From: JAJYVT01 sp027339205
GTDB taxonomy: Bacteria > Actinomycetota > Acidimicrobiia > Acidimicrobiales > RAAP-2
Assembly (NCBI GenBank): GCA_027339205.1
Contig: DAHWOV010000069.1
Span: 1-31,416 of the forward strand
DNA length: 31,416 nucleotides
Direction: 5' to 3'
In this document: piece by piece, positions 15,875 to 24,813 of the stretch
How positions within the stretch are numbered: position 1 is the stretch's first letter
Layout of the letters: each line of letters opens with the position of its first letter
Position numbers and translations under genes: made by a program
The notes under the pieces: model-generated
The model's database searches: none
What the model saw: the letters and a program-made list of their open reading frames with translations, nothing else
What the model was told of the DNA's origin: nothing

Positions 15875-17826
15875 GCATCGCCTGCGACGTCGACGGTGCC
15901 GACGCCGCCGGTGGCGACCGTGGCGACGGTGCCGACGATGCGGGTGGCTCGACCGGCGGTGCAGGCCGAGGCCCGCGTCCGAGGCGTGCGCCAGTCGATC
16001 CCAGGCTGTGGCGCCGGGTCGCCCCGGTGCGAGCGTGGCTGGCATGGTCGGTGGCCGTCGGGCTCGGGCTGACCGGGTGCCTCGTCGCCCAGGCGGTGTT
16101 CCTCGCAGATCTCCTTGCACGGCTCTTTCGGCGGCCCGTCGGTCTCCACGACGTCCTCGTCGACCTCGCCGGACTCGTCGCCGCGACGTTGGTCCGTTCG
16201 CTGCTGCTCGCGCTCGGCGCGACGGCCGGGGCCGGCGCTGCGAACCGGGTCCGAGGGAAGCTCCGCCGCGACGCGCTCGGGGCGGTGCTCGGGCGCGGGC
16301 CGGTCTGGCTGGCCAAAGAGCGCTCCGGCGAGCTCGCGGTCACGCTCGGCCGGGGTCTCGACGCGCTCGACGCCTACGTCGCCGACTACCTGCCGCGCCT
16401 CGTGCTCGCCGGTCTCGCACCGCTGGTCCTGCTGGGGGTGATCGGCGCCTTGGACTGGGTGTCCCTCCTCGTCCTCGTCGCCGTGCTCGGCGTAGTGCCG
16501 GTGTTCATGGTTCTCGTCGGCAAGCTCACCGAGCAGCGCGTCGCCCGGCGGTGGTCGGCGCTCGCCGCCCTCGGTGCACACTTTCTCGACACCGTGCAGG
16601 GCCTCCCGGTGCTGCGTGCCTACGGCCAGGCCCGGCGTCAGGAGGCCAAGATCGCCGAGGTGACCGACGACCTGCGGCGCACCACCCTGGGGGTGCTGCG
16701 CGAGGCGTTCCTCTCCGCGCTGGTGCTCGAGACGCTCGCCGCGGTCGGCACCGCGCTCGTCGCGGTTCCCCTGGCGCTGCGCCTCATCAGCGGGCACATG
16801 ACCCTCGCCCCGGCGCTCACCGTGCTGATCCTCACCCCCGAGGTGTTCCTCCCGCTGCGGCGGGCCTCGGCGGACTTCCATGCCGCGGCCGAGGGACTCA
16901 GTGCGTTCGACAGAGTCTTCGAGGTGCTCGGCGCCGGCGCGACGGCGGAAGCCGGCGGAACGGCCCTCCCCGGTGCCGGCGGAGCGGCCCTGTCGGGCGC
17001 CTGCGGCGATCGGGTCCACGGGGACGGGGGAGGGGCGCCGAGCTCGCTGCGCGGGCCGCTTGTCGTCTCCGGTCTGTGCGTGCGGTACCCGGACCGGGAC
17101 CGCTGGGCACTCGACGGCGTCGACCTCCGGGTCGCGCCGGGGGAGCGGGTGGCGATCGTCGGGGCGAGCGGGGCTGGCAAGTCGAGCCTGCTCGGCGCGC
17201 TGCTCGGGCTGGTGCCGGCGAGCGCCGGGTCGATCGCGCTCGGAGGGCTCGTGCAAGGCGACGCAGACCCCGAGGCCTGGCGGTCATGCTTCGCCTACCT
17301 CCCCCAGCGCCCGTGGCTGTCTTCGGCGAGCCTCCGCGACAACCTCCGCCTCGGCAAGGAGGCGGCTTCCGACGCCGTCGCCGAGGACGCCCGCCTCGCA
17401 GAGGACGCCCGCCTCGCCGAGGCGTTGTCTCTCGCCGATCTCTCCGGGCTGGTCGCCCGCCTCCCCGAGGGCCTCGGTACGCCGCTGGGCGAGGGCGGCG
17501 CCAGGCTCAGCGCCGGGGAGCGCCAGCGGGTCGGGCTCGCCCGGGCGATGTGCCGGACGGCGGCGACCGTCGTCGTGCTCGACGAGCCGACCTCCCATCT
17601 CGACGCCGCCAGCGAGGAGCGCGTGGTCGCCAACCTGGACCGCTGGCTCGCCGGGCGCAGCCTGGTCGTGGCCAGCCACCGGACGCGGCTCCTTGAGCTC
17701 GCAGACCGGGTCGTCACCCTCGACGGCGGGCGGGTCGGCGCCCGTACGCGCCCCGCGACGCCCCGGGGCCGGCGGGGCGGTGACGGCGCGCCGCGGAGAA
17801 GCGTGCCCGTGGAGGCGGCGCCATGA
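15871..17826 (+). CDS. cydD: ABC transporter CydD (bd oxidase assembly, thiol export)
   Basis: With CydC forms the heterodimeric ABC exporter of cysteine or glutathione needed to assemble cytochrome bd. The 651-residue protein has a transmembrane domain (about 50-330) with the EVFLPLRRASADFHAAAEG segment typical of CydD, then a nucleotide-binding domain: Walker A GASGAGKS (about 431-438), Q-loop LPQ (about 479), signature LSAGERQ (about 546), Walker B VVVLDEPTSHLD (about 567-578) and H-loop His603. The GTG at 15871 overlaps the cydB stop; the first 40 residues are Gly/Asp-rich. An 18-bp tandem duplication (17383-17418) inserts a second EDARLA in the NBD. Residues about 355-395 form a Gly/Ala-rich linker between the domains. 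Confidence 0.93.
   Translation: MSIACDVDGADAAGGDRGDGADDAGGSTGGAGRGPRPRRAPVDPRLWRRVAPVRAWLAWSVAVGLGLTGCLVAQAVFLADLLARLFRRPVGLHDVLVDLAGLVAATLVRSLLLALGATAGAGAANRVRGKLRRDALGAVLGRGPVWLAKERSGELAVTLGRGLDALDAYVADYLPRLVLAGLAPLVLLGVIGALDWVSLLVLVAVLGVVPVFMVLVGKLTEQRVARRWSALAALGAHFLDTVQGLPVLRAYGQARRQEAKIAEVTDDLRRTTLGVLREAFLSALVLETLAAVGTALVAVPLALRLISGHMTLAPALTVLILTPEVFLPLRRASADFHAAAEGLSAFDRVFEVLGAGATAEAGGTALPGAGGAALSGACGDRVHGDGGGAPSSLRGPLVVSGLCVRYPDRDRWALDGVDLRVAPGERVAIVGASGAGKSSLLGALLGLVPASAGSIALGGLVQGDADPEAWRSCFAYLPQRPWLSSASLRDNLRLGKEAASDAVAEDARLAEDARLAEALSLADLSGLVARLPEGLGTPLGEGGARLSAGERQRVGLARAMCRTAATVVVLDEPTSHLDAASEERVVANLDRWLAGRSLVVASHRTRLLELADRVVTLDGGRVGARTRPATPRGRRGGDGAPRRSVPVEAAP
17383..17418. repeat. 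18-bp tandem duplication inside cydD
   Basis: GAGGACGCCCGCCTCGCA is followed directly by the same sequence ending in C. The duplication is in frame and repeats the peptide EDARLA between the Q-loop and the ABC signature. Confidence 0.8.
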
Positions 17827-19592
17827 CCCAGGCCATGAGCCAGGCCGTGACCCGGGAGGGCGCAGGACGCGACGTCGCCCGTGGGCTCCTCGCCGTGGCT
17901 CTCGGCGTCGTCGGGCAGTTGAGCGGGCTCGGGCTGCTGGCGACCTCTGCGTGGCTCATCACCACCTCGTCGCTGCGGCCTCCGATCCTCACCTTGAGCG
18001 TGGCGATCGCCGCGGTGCGCCTGCTGGCGCTGCTTCGGGGTCTCGGCCGCTACGGCGAGCGCCTCGCCAGTCACGACCTCGCGCTCCGGATCCTCGGCCG
18101 GCTGCGGGTCTGGTCGTACCGGCGGCTGGAGACGGTGGTGCCCGGCGGCTTGGGCGCCGGGACGACGGGCGATGTGCTGTCGCGTGTGGTGGCCGACGTG
18201 GACGGCGCCCAGGACCTCGTCGTGCGCGCGGGGGTGCCGCTCGTGACCGGGGCCGCCACTGCGGCTGCTGCGATCGCGCTCAGTGGGCTGCTGCTGGCCG
18301 ACACCTGGCCCGTCCTCGGCGCAGGGCTGCTGGCGGCCGGCGTCGCGGTCCCGCTCCTCGCTCGCCGGGCGGGGCGGCGCGCGGCAGAGGTGCTCTCCGC
18401 CGAGCGAGGGCGCCTGGCGGGGACGATGGTCGAGACGATCGACGGCGCCGCCGACGTCGTCGCCTTCGGCGCGACCCGACACGTCCTCGCTGCGCTCGAC
18501 CGAGGCGAAGCCCGTCTCGCCGGCGCGCTGCGACGCAGCGCTGCGGTGGGCGGCGCCGCCACGGGGTTCGCCGCGCTGGTCAGCGGGACGACCACCGCGG
18601 CAGTGGTCGCGCTCGGCATCGAGGCCCTCGGACGTGGCGCAGGTGGCGCGCATGTCTCGGCGGTGGCGGTGGCGGTCCTCGGGTTCGTGTCCCTCGCCGC
18701 CTTCGACGCCGTCGGGGCGCTGCCCGACGCGTTCGCCCGGCTCGACGCTGCCGTCTCGTCCACCCGACGCGTGCAGTTGCTCGGCGCCCTCGCCCCCCCG
18801 GTCACTGATCCGACGGCTCCTCGCCCCCTCCCGCCCGGTGACCCCGCGCTGGTCCTCGACCACGTCTCGGTCTCCTATGCCCTGAAAGGTCCTGCGGCCC
18901 TCGAGAGCGTCGACCTCAGCCTCGCACCAGGTGAGGCGATGGCCGTGGTCGGGCCGAGCGGCGCGGGCAAGACCACCCTGGCGCTGGCGCTGCTGCGCTT
19001 CGTCGAGTGCGCATCGGGCCGTCTCAGCCTCGGCGGGGTCGACGTCCGGGACCTCTCGGCGGACGAGGTCAGGTCGCGCATCGCCTGGGCGCCCCAGGAC
19101 CCCCATGTGTTCGCGGCCACCCTCGCGGCCAACCTGCGCCTGGCCCGCCCCGAGGCCACCGACGCCGAGCTCGTCGCGGTGCTCGACGCGCTCGGCCTGG
19201 GTCCATGGCTCTCCGGGCTCCCCGAGGGCCTCGCGACCGAGCTGGGTGAGCGCGGCCTCAGCGTGTCAGGGGGCGAGCGCCAGCGCATCGGCCTCGCCCG
19301 AGCCCTGCTCGCCGGGCGGCCGATGCTGGTGCTCGACGAGCCGACCGCCCACCTCGACGAGCACGCCGAGGCCCTCGTGCGCGATGCGGTGCGCAGCTAC
19401 GCCGAGGGGAGGACGCTCGTGTGGATCACCCACCGGCTCACCGGCCTCGAGGACTTCGACCAGGTGGTGGTGCTCGACGGCGGCAGGGTCGTCGAGCACG
19501 GACCCGCCGCCGTGCTCGCCCGGCGCGCCGGCCCCTACGCCGAGCTGCTCGCCAGCACGCCCTTTCCGCTCGCTGTGCCGAGCAGGGCATGA
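17823..19592 (+). CDS. cydC: ABC transporter CydC (bd oxidase assembly, thiol export)
   Basis: Second half of the CydDC exporter, 589 residues. Transmembrane domain about 20-310, with the CydC-like opening LSGLGLLATSAWLITTSSLR and GRYGERLASHDLALRILGRL. NBD: Walker A GPSGAGKT (377-384), Q-loop WAPQ (about 425), signature VSGGERQ (481-487), Walker B MLVLDEPTAHLD (501-512), H-loop THR (His537). The ATG overlaps the cydD stop (ATGA), so the two are coupled. It ends 25 nt before the SQR-like gene. Confidence 0.94.
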   Translation: MTQAMSQAVTREGAGRDVARGLLAVALGVVGQLSGLGLLATSAWLITTSSLRPPILTLSVAIAAVRLLALLRGLGRYGERLASHDLALRILGRLRVWSYRRLETVVPGGLGAGTTGDVLSRVVADVDGAQDLVVRAGVPLVTGAATAAAAIALSGLLLADTWPVLGAGLLAAGVAVPLLARRAGRRAAEVLSAERGRLAGTMVETIDGAADVVAFGATRHVLAALDRGEARLAGALRRSAAVGGAATGFAALVSGTTTAAVVALGIEALGRGAGGAHVSAVAVAVLGFVSLAAFDAVGALPDAFARLDAAVSSTRRVQLLGALAPPVTDPTAPRPLPPGDPALVLDHVSVSYALKGPAALESVDLSLAPGEAMAVVGPSGAGKTTLALALLRFVECASGRLSLGGVDVRDLSADEVRSRIAWAPQDPHVFAATLAANLRLARPEATDAELVAVLDALGLGPWLSGLPEGLATELGERGLSVSGGERQRIGLARALLAGRPMLVLDEPTAHLDEHAEALVRDAVRSYAEGRTLVWITHRLTGLEDFDQVVVLDGGRVVEHGPAAVLARRAGPYAELLASTPFPLAVPSRA

Positions 19593-19617
19593 TGTCCCGT
19601 GACCCTGAAGGAGGATC

Positions 19618-20849
19618 GTGAGCGCCCGTCCGACCGTCGTCGTCCTCGGGGCCGGGTTCGCCGGCCTGCGTGCCCTCTACCGCCTGCGCGATCTGAGCGA
19701 TCGCGCCGACCTGGTGCTCGTCGACGCGCGCACCACCAGCCTCGCCCGCCCGGCGCTGCCCGAGGTCGCACTGGCCGGCCGGCCCGTCGAGCACGCCCGG
19801 TTCCCCATCCGTGACGCCGCCGCCCGCCACGGCGCCCGCTTCGTGCACCGCAGCGTCGAGCAGATCGACCTCCAGCGCTCTCGGGTGATCTTCGGCGACG
19901 GCGACGGCGACCACCTGCGCTACGACGCGGTCCTGGTCGCGCTCGGCGCCCAGAAGGACTACGCCGCCATCGGAGGCTTCTCGGACTTCGGCTACTCGGT
20001 GTGCGACGACACCGAGGCGCCGCGCCTGGCAGAGGCTCTCGAGACCTTCGGGGGCGGGCCCGTCGTGATCGGCTCCGCCGAGAGCACCTGGGGCAGCCGG
20101 GTGGAGGTGCCCCGGCTCGCTGCACCCTGCGAGGGCCCGGTCGCCGAGATCATGTTCATGGTCGACCACGAGCTGCGCCGCCGGGGCCTGCGCGATCGCT
20201 CTTCGATCCGGGTGTTCAGCCCCGGAGCCGTCTTCTTCGAGGACGTCGGCCCGAAGGTCCATGCAGCGGTCGAGTCACTCGTCGCCCGCCAGGGCATCGA
20301 GGTGACGACGGGGAAGGTGCTCGACCATCTGATTGGGGGCGAGGTGCACTTCGCGGACGGCACCACCTGGGACAGCGCCCTTTCGATCGTGCTCCCCCCT
20401 ATGCCGGGAACCCCGTGGTGCGGGCCTCTGCGGGGCTCGGCGACGAGCAGGGCTTCGTCCCGACCGACACCGCCATGCGCCACCTCGACGCCGAGCGCGT
20501 CTACGCGGCCGGTGACGGGGCGTCGCTGTCGATGCCCAAGCTCGGCCACATCGCCGTCATGGAAGCCGACGTCGCCGCTGCGGCCATCCGCCACGACCTG
20601 ACCGGGAAGGGAGTCCTCCCGCCGCACCGGCCCGAGGTCTTCTGCATCGCCAACCGCGGCGGCCACGACGCGACGCTCATCTACTCGGACACGCTCTTCG
20701 GCGGCACGACCGACCTCACCCTCGACGGCGCAGCCGCGCACTTCATGAAGTGGACCTTCGACAGCTACTACTTCCACACGAAGGGCCACCTCCCCCCGGA
20801 CCTGGCCACCGAGGGCCTCGAGCTCGTCCTGCGCGCAGTGAAGCGCTGA
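19618..20849 (+). pseudogene. Sulfide:quinone-oxidoreductase-like flavoprotein, frameshifted in a C-run
   Basis: The GTG at 19618 follows GGAGG. The N-terminus TVVVLGAGFAGLRAL is an FAD-binding Rossmann motif. Cysteines at about 129 (SVCDDTEAP) and 171 (AAPCEGPVAEIMF), and a third near the C-terminus (VFCIANRGG), match the three-cysteine layout of sulfide:quinone oxidoreductases, and the ending FDSYYFHTKGHLPP is typical of that family. After position 20399 the reading continues in another frame. The C6 run at 20394-20399 would need to be C7 to restore one 410-residue protein. It could be a real mutation, slippage-prone expression control or a sequencing error. If functional it would feed electrons to quinone for the neighbouring bd oxidase, which is typically less sulfide-sensitive than haem-copper oxidases. 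Other NDH-2-like roles are possible. Confidence 0.8.
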
Positions 20850-20896
20850 GCGAGGCGCTCGCCGTCATCGGATCGAGTGCAGACGCTCTCGGGTCG
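20848..20896. repeat. Imperfect 49-bp direct repeat, left copy
   Basis: It shares GCCGTCATCGG, GTGCAGACG and GGTCG in the same order and spacing with 21479-21527, about 80% identical. It begins at the stop codon of the SQR-like gene. On the minus strand one frame encodes VCTRSDDGERLAQ, matching VCTRADDGSRPAQ in the right copy. Confidence 0.7.
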
Positions 20897-21400
20897 TCAT
20901 CCTGGAGGAGGCGGAGCCGGGATGTTGGGCGGGCCCAGGTCGATGTCCAACTTGGCGCTGATCGTCTCGAGGTGGCGGTGGATCTCGTCGAGACGGGCCG
21001 TGTCCATCTTGATCTGCGCCATTAGCACCGCATTCTGCTCGGCGGCCCGGGACAGGGTCTGCTCGACGGCCACGATCTGGGCCTCCTGCGCCTCGATGCG
21101 AAAGAGGGTTCTCTCCAGGTTCCGTTCGGAGCGGTTGGAGGCTGCTCCGACCAGGAAGCCGATGTACAGCTCCGCCACGGTGGTCACCAGGTTGAGGGGG
21201 AAGTTGAACGCGGTCCCGGTGAACCACCTGGGCAGGAACGACGCGTTGGCGTCCACAACGTGCAGGGCGAACAGGAGCGTCCAGGCGACCACCAGCACGA
21301 TCCAGACGCCGATGTTGAGCGGGGTTCCCATGCCGTACGAGACGCGGTCGGCGAGGCGGTCGAAGACGGTGAGCCGCCGAGCGGTCGGTGCAGGTTTCAC
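20897..21400 (-). CDS. Two-helix membrane protein with coiled-coil tail, low-affinity iron permease/DUF1003-like
   Basis: A 167-residue protein with two membrane segments (NIGVWIVLVVAWTLLFALHV and a second around LNLVTTVAELYIGFLVGAA), followed by SNRSERNLERTLFRIEAQEAQ and a helical tail with a coiled-coil look (QNAVLMAQIKMDTARLDEI). The helix pair followed by an NR-rich turn resembles the low-affinity iron permease/DUF1003 type of small membrane protein. Transport activity is not shown. I chose GTG at 21400 because GGAG lies upstream, though close; an upstream GTG at 21472 adds 24 residues. It converges on the SQR-like gene with 47 nt between stops. It is bracketed by the direct repeats at 20848 and 21479. 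Confidence 0.65.
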   Translation of the reverse strand: MKPAPTARRLTVFDRLADRVSYGMGTPLNIGVWIVLVVAWTLLFALHVVDANASFLPRWFTGTAFNFPLNLVTTVAELYIGFLVGAASNRSERNLERTLFRIEAQEAQIVAVEQTLSRAAEQNAVLMAQIKMDTARLDEIHRHLETISAKLDIDLGPPNIPAPPPPG

Positions 21401-21429
21401 GATCTCCAGTGTGGCCCCGAGGATCGCGC

Positions 21430-22114
21430 TCAGCGCGCATGTCGGTTCACCCGACGTCGTCGAGCGGGGCACGCTCGTTGAGCGGGGCGGCTGCCGTCAT
21501 CGGCTCGGGTGCAGACGTATTCGGTCGACATGTCCACCGACCAACGCCTCGGGAGGTAGAAGTCCGTCACCGGGGCCATCTCGGCTGTTCCGAGCGAGGC
21601 ACGCAGGTGGCCCGTCACGCTCGCCCAGTTGCCGCTGCACTCCACCTCCACTGCCGGGCCACAGCCATGGGCCCGGCACCGATGCGGCTGCCGCCGGCGA
21701 ACGAGGCGGGAACACCTTCTTGCCGTGGACGTGCGCGACGAAGACCCGGCATGTCGAGCGGACGGTATCGGGTGGCGGCGCGGTCGAGGCGTACCATGCC
21801 GCCGCCCGGCCCGCGGGACCCGGCCCCCACAGCAGGTCGGTGGGGTAGGTGGTCATCTCGTAGCGCGTGTCGAAGTCGTAGAGGCGTTCCTCGGAGGGCA
21901 CGCCACGCACGATCACTGCCTGCGAGGGCTCGGTATCGCCGAGCTGGAGGTGCTCGGGGTGGAGCACCCGCACGTCGGGACCGGTCGGGCTCGACGTGTC
22001 GGCGCGCCAGGCGATGGCGAGCACGCTGCGCTCCACGGTGACGGGCCGGTGCTCGCCAGGCTGGGCCCGGATCTGCCGGGTGGACCTCCGCCGCCGGGGC
22101 ATGTGGGGCGGCAT
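21430..22114 (-). pseudogene. Unrecognised gene following the TtrA-like remnant, probably frameshifted
   Basis: An ATG at 22114 lies 24 nt after the TtrA-like stop. The frame reads VERSVLAIAWRADTSS, RVLHPEHLQLGDTEPSQAV, YDFDTRYEMTTYPTDLLWG and VFVAHVHGKKVFPP, which look like real protein, and stays open to 21497. From about 21655 a different frame looks more coding (CSGNWASVTGHLRAS, APVTDFYLPRRWSVDMSTEY) and runs to 21430. Removing one base near CCCGGCA at about 21655 would join them into a protein of about 225 residues. I recognise no family. Its position suggests it belonged to the same unit as the molybdoenzyme. Confidence 0.4.
21479..21527. repeat. Imperfect 49-bp direct repeat, right copy
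   Basis: Partner of 20848-20896. It lies upstream of the 20897-21400 gene and inside the 3' part of a minus-strand open frame (21430-21651) that encodes the peptide VCTRADDGSRPAQ. Confidence 0.7.
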
Positions 22115-22138
22115 CGGCGCGGCCAGCTCCTCGTCGGC

Positions 22139-23046
22139 TCAGACGCGTTCGACGGTGACCCGGGTGCCGAAGTAGGCGACACCGCCGCCGATCGGGTCCT
22201 CGCAGGCGATCGTCCATCCTGGCCCGCCCGCAAGGCTCGGGTCGAGGCGCGTGGCCTGGACGAGATGGAGCGGCGCGTTGCGAAGGTCGTCGCCTTCGAA
22301 GTGCTTGCCGTTCACCACCCAGGTCCCCGATCCGTACTGCCAGTGCCCGAACTCGTCGTAGGTGACCACCCCGGGACGGATGCCGGCCAAGACGCGCACA
22401 CGTCCCGTGCCGCCCTTGGGCAAGGTCGGCGAGGCCACCTTGACGAGGTCGCCGTCCTTCACGCCGAGACGCTCGGCGTCGATGGGGTTCACCTCGAGGA
22501 ACGCCTCGGGCATGAGCTCGAGGAGCCACGGATCCGCGATGGTGCGCGATTTCGAGTGGAACGACTGCTTGTGCGCCGACATGACGTAGAAGAAGGAGCT
22601 GCGAGGGTCGACGCTGTCCACCAGGGTGCCGTCCATCAATCGCTCAGGCTCGTAGCTGGCGGTGCCGGGGAACGCCTCGCCGGTGAGCGCGTTGTGGTGG
22701 CTGCCGCGGTGGCGTTGTAGATCTGGCACGGCAAGCCCTTGGATCCCCAGCGGTGAGCGGTCCAGGGGGGTTTCTGCGGCGCGGCTGCGAGCAGGTCGAG
22801 CTGGCGATGGAACATCCGGCGCAGCTCGCTCGGAGTGGCCTGACCGGGTTGGCGCGCCCATGCCTCGACCCCGGTGTCCACGAGCTGGGCGTCGACGACG
22901 GCGCGCAGCTCGTGGAGGACGTCGGGGTTCGGCTCGTAGCCGACCACGAAGTCCTCGAAGCGTCCGCCCAGAGCGAGCACGTAGGCGACCTTCGCCCACT
23001 CCGAAGCTCGCAGCGCGTTCGGGTGCCGTCTGCCCAGTCGCGTCAC
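22139..23046 (-). pseudogene. C-terminal remnant of a tetrathionate/arsenate-reductase-like molybdopterin oxidoreductase
   Basis: The translated remnant includes VLALGGRFEDFVVGYEPN, IYNATAAATT, then after a frame change HHNALTGEAFPGTASYEP, AHKQSFHSKSRTIADPWLL, NPIDAERLGVKDGDLVKV and GIRPGVVTYDEFGHWQYGS. These match the last part of TtrA/PhsA/ArrA-type molybdoenzymes, including the molybdopterin-dinucleotide-binding domain. The N-terminal half, with the iron-sulfur motif and most of the cofactor site, is absent. A single-base loss near 22715 shifts the frame: one extra G would restore YNGHRGSHHNALTG. The left boundary (GTG at 23046) is arbitrary; the frame runs back without a stop into the small gene at 23073-23379. 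It cannot be a functional reductase as it stands. The exact substrate class is uncertain. Confidence 0.7.
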
Positions 23047-23072
23047 CGTCTCGAGCTTCGACGAGCCAGCTC

Positions 23073-23379
23073 CTACATGTCGATCCAGACCATGCCGACG
23101 ACCCTTGTGGGAGAGCTCGGCCTTCACGCCGAAGGGTGCCGCCCAGTAGGCAGCGACCTCGAGCGTCCCGAGCGTTGCGTCCTCCCACAGGTTGCCGACG
23201 ATCTCGTCGTCGACGAGGACCGGAATGTGCTTCCCCCCCTGGGGGTCGGTCCATGCGTCGCCGGTCTTCGCCTTGGCCAGCAACTCCTTGGTCGCCTCGG
23301 TGACCTTGTCCCGATCGACGTCGACCTCGCTGTGGTAGTAGCCCCACCCGGGCCCGTAGTGCCATGCGTGTTCGGCCAT
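23073..23379 (-). CDS. Small hypothetical protein upstream of the molybdoenzyme remnant
   Basis: The ATG at 23379 follows AAGGAGGAACC, a strong ribosome binding site. The product begins MAEHAWHYGPGWGYYHSEVD and continues with AWTDPQGGKHIPVLVDDE and NLWEDATLGTLEVAAYWAAP; I recognise no family. In the frame as read there is no stop and the ORF fuses into the TtrA-like remnant. If one G of the GGG at about 23102-23104 is dropped, it ends VVGMVWIDM at a TAG (23075-23073), giving a natural-looking protein of about 100 residues, which is the end given here. A box lies 95 nt upstream. Whether it is a small gene, a fusion or a deletion product is undecided. Confidence 0.5.
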
Positions 23380-23453
23380 TGGTTCCTCCTTCACTTTCGC
23401 TGTTCTTCCTCCGCGTCGTGTTGTCGCGGACGCGTGGTTCCCGGTGAGCCTGG

Positions 23454-24687
23454 TCATCTGGCACGCCGCCCGGAAGAGTCCAAGGTCCCTTGTGCTCGTC
23501 CTTCGTCTGCTCGTCCTTCGTCACCGGGCCAGGCGATCGCGTGCCGGAGCCGCAGCATGATCCGGCTCAGGCCCAGGAGCGCCGGCAGCTCTATGACGGG
23601 GCCGACCAGGACGGCGACGAGGACGAGGGGGTGGCCGACGAAGGCCACCGCGGCCACCCCGATCACCGACTCGGAGTTGCGCGCCGTCGTCGTGAACACG
23701 AGCGTCGCGGTGTCGGCGTAGCCGAGGTGGAAGCGGCGCCCGACGGTGAGGCTGAGGGCGAACAGGCCGACGAAGAACAGCGAGATCGCGGCGATGACCA
23801 TCACCGCCACCTTGTTGGTGATGGGCGAGAGGACCATCACGACGAAGCGTGCGCCCAGGTTGAACACGAACATCCCGGCGATCAGATAGAAGATGTCCCG
23901 GGCCGAGAAGCCGAGCGTCTCTCCTTAGAGGACCCCGAAGCTCAGCACGATGAAGTAGGGGACCTTGTTGCCGATGGCGGCGATGAGCGAGGCGTTGAAG
24001 GTGGCGTTCTTGTTCCGGAACAAGAACGCGAGCCCCCCGGGTCCCTTCTCGCCGTCCTCGGTGGAGCGGTGCCCCACGTATTTCAGGGCCAGGTTCCCGC
24101 GCATGGGGACGAGGAGGAGGGCGGCCACCCCGGCCATGATGGCGAAGAGGGCGAAGATGTCCTTGATCCCGAGCACCCCGATCAGCACGCCGGTGGTGAA
24201 CGGGGCGATGATGAGCGCGGTCGACACCCAGAAACTGAACCCGGCCTGGTCGACCTGGCGCTGGCCGGGGTCGACCGAGGCCATGCCGCCCATGGTCATG
24301 AGCGCGTCCATGTAGATGCCGGTCAACAGCCCGTCGAAGGTCATGAGCACGCCGACCTCGACCGCGCCGTGGACCACCAGGTAGAGGGGCATCGTCGCCC
24401 CGAGGGCCACGAGACAGATCGCCACCACCGTGCGCAGGCGGGCGGGGGGGGACACGGTGGACCAGGAACGCGGCGAGGCCGAACGCCACGCCGAAGAGCG
24501 CGAAGGCGATCCCCGTGGCCGTCGCGTCCATGCCGAAGCGGCCGGTCGCGTAGCCGATGCTCGTTTGGTAGAACTGCAGGAGGTAGCGCGACAAGAACGC
24601 GGTGGCGATCACCAGCCACTCCGTCGCGCTGATGAGCCCGACGGCAAAGCCGACCTTTCGGACATTGAACCGGTGCGTGCCTGCCAT
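23454..24687 (-). pseudogene. Broken transporter: MFS-like N-terminal part joined to ACR3-like C-terminal part
   Basis: The ATG at 24687 follows GAGGAGG. The first part reads VGFAVGLISATEWLVIATAF, TGIAFALFGVAFGLAAFLV and FDGLLTGIYMDALMTMGGMA, an MFS-like permease. The frame changes in a C8 run (24444-24451; C7 would restore it), and a TAA interrupts at 23927-23925 after VPYFIVLSFGVL. Beyond it, in the same frame, come GETLGFSARDIFYLIAG and then YADTATLVFTTTARNSESVI and LVGPVIELPALLGLSRI, which match the last helices of ACR3 arsenite exporters. Repaired, the product would be about 410 residues. The MFS-to-ACR3 switch lies near 23810. It is either a gene chimera or a divergent family I cannot place; as written it is not functional. 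Confidence 0.6.
23475..23489 (-). promoter_or_regulatory. DosR-like box E, upstream of the small gene and molybdoenzyme remnant
   Basis: The minus strand reads GGGACCTTGGACTCT, 10 of 12 core positions. It is 95 nt before the ATG at 23379 and inside the last codons of the MFS/ACR3 gene, which implies a separate promoter for the following unit. Confidence 0.5.
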
Positions 24688-24779
24688 GCGTGCCCCCTCC
24701 TCCTCGAGCGCTGGGCCGCGTTGGCGTCGGTGCCGACGACCGGTCAAGGCAATGGTGGGGTCGCCAGGGCGGCGACGAC

Positions 24780-24794
24780 AGGGCCGAACGTCAC
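24780..24794 (-). promoter_or_regulatory. DosR-like box G, upstream of the MFS/ACR3 gene
   Basis: The minus strand reads GTGACGTTCGGCCCT, 10 of 12 core positions, and 13 of 15 identical to box C. It lies 92 nt before the ATG at 24687, in the 238-nt divergent gap shared with the second TehA-like gene. Confidence 0.5.
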
Positions 24795-24795
24795 A

Positions 24796-24813
24796 CTGGA
24801 CGTCGGCGTCCAG
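24796..24813. promoter_or_regulatory. Inverted repeat in the divergent gap
   Basis: CTGGACG-TCGG-CGTCCAG, a perfect 7-bp dyad with a 4-nt centre, one base from box G. It could be a second operator in the divergent promoter region. No T-run follows on either strand. Confidence 0.45.

Noticed and set aside
13127..16120. Long minus-strand open frame of 997 codons opposite cydA and cydB
   Set aside because: Composition is Arg/Gly/Glu-rich with no domain; it is an antisense shadow of the cyd genes, expected at this GC content.
20850..20862. GCGAG-GCG-CTCGC palindrome between two convergent stops as a terminator
   Set aside because: The stem is only 5 bp with no T-run, and the sequence belongs to the left direct repeat.
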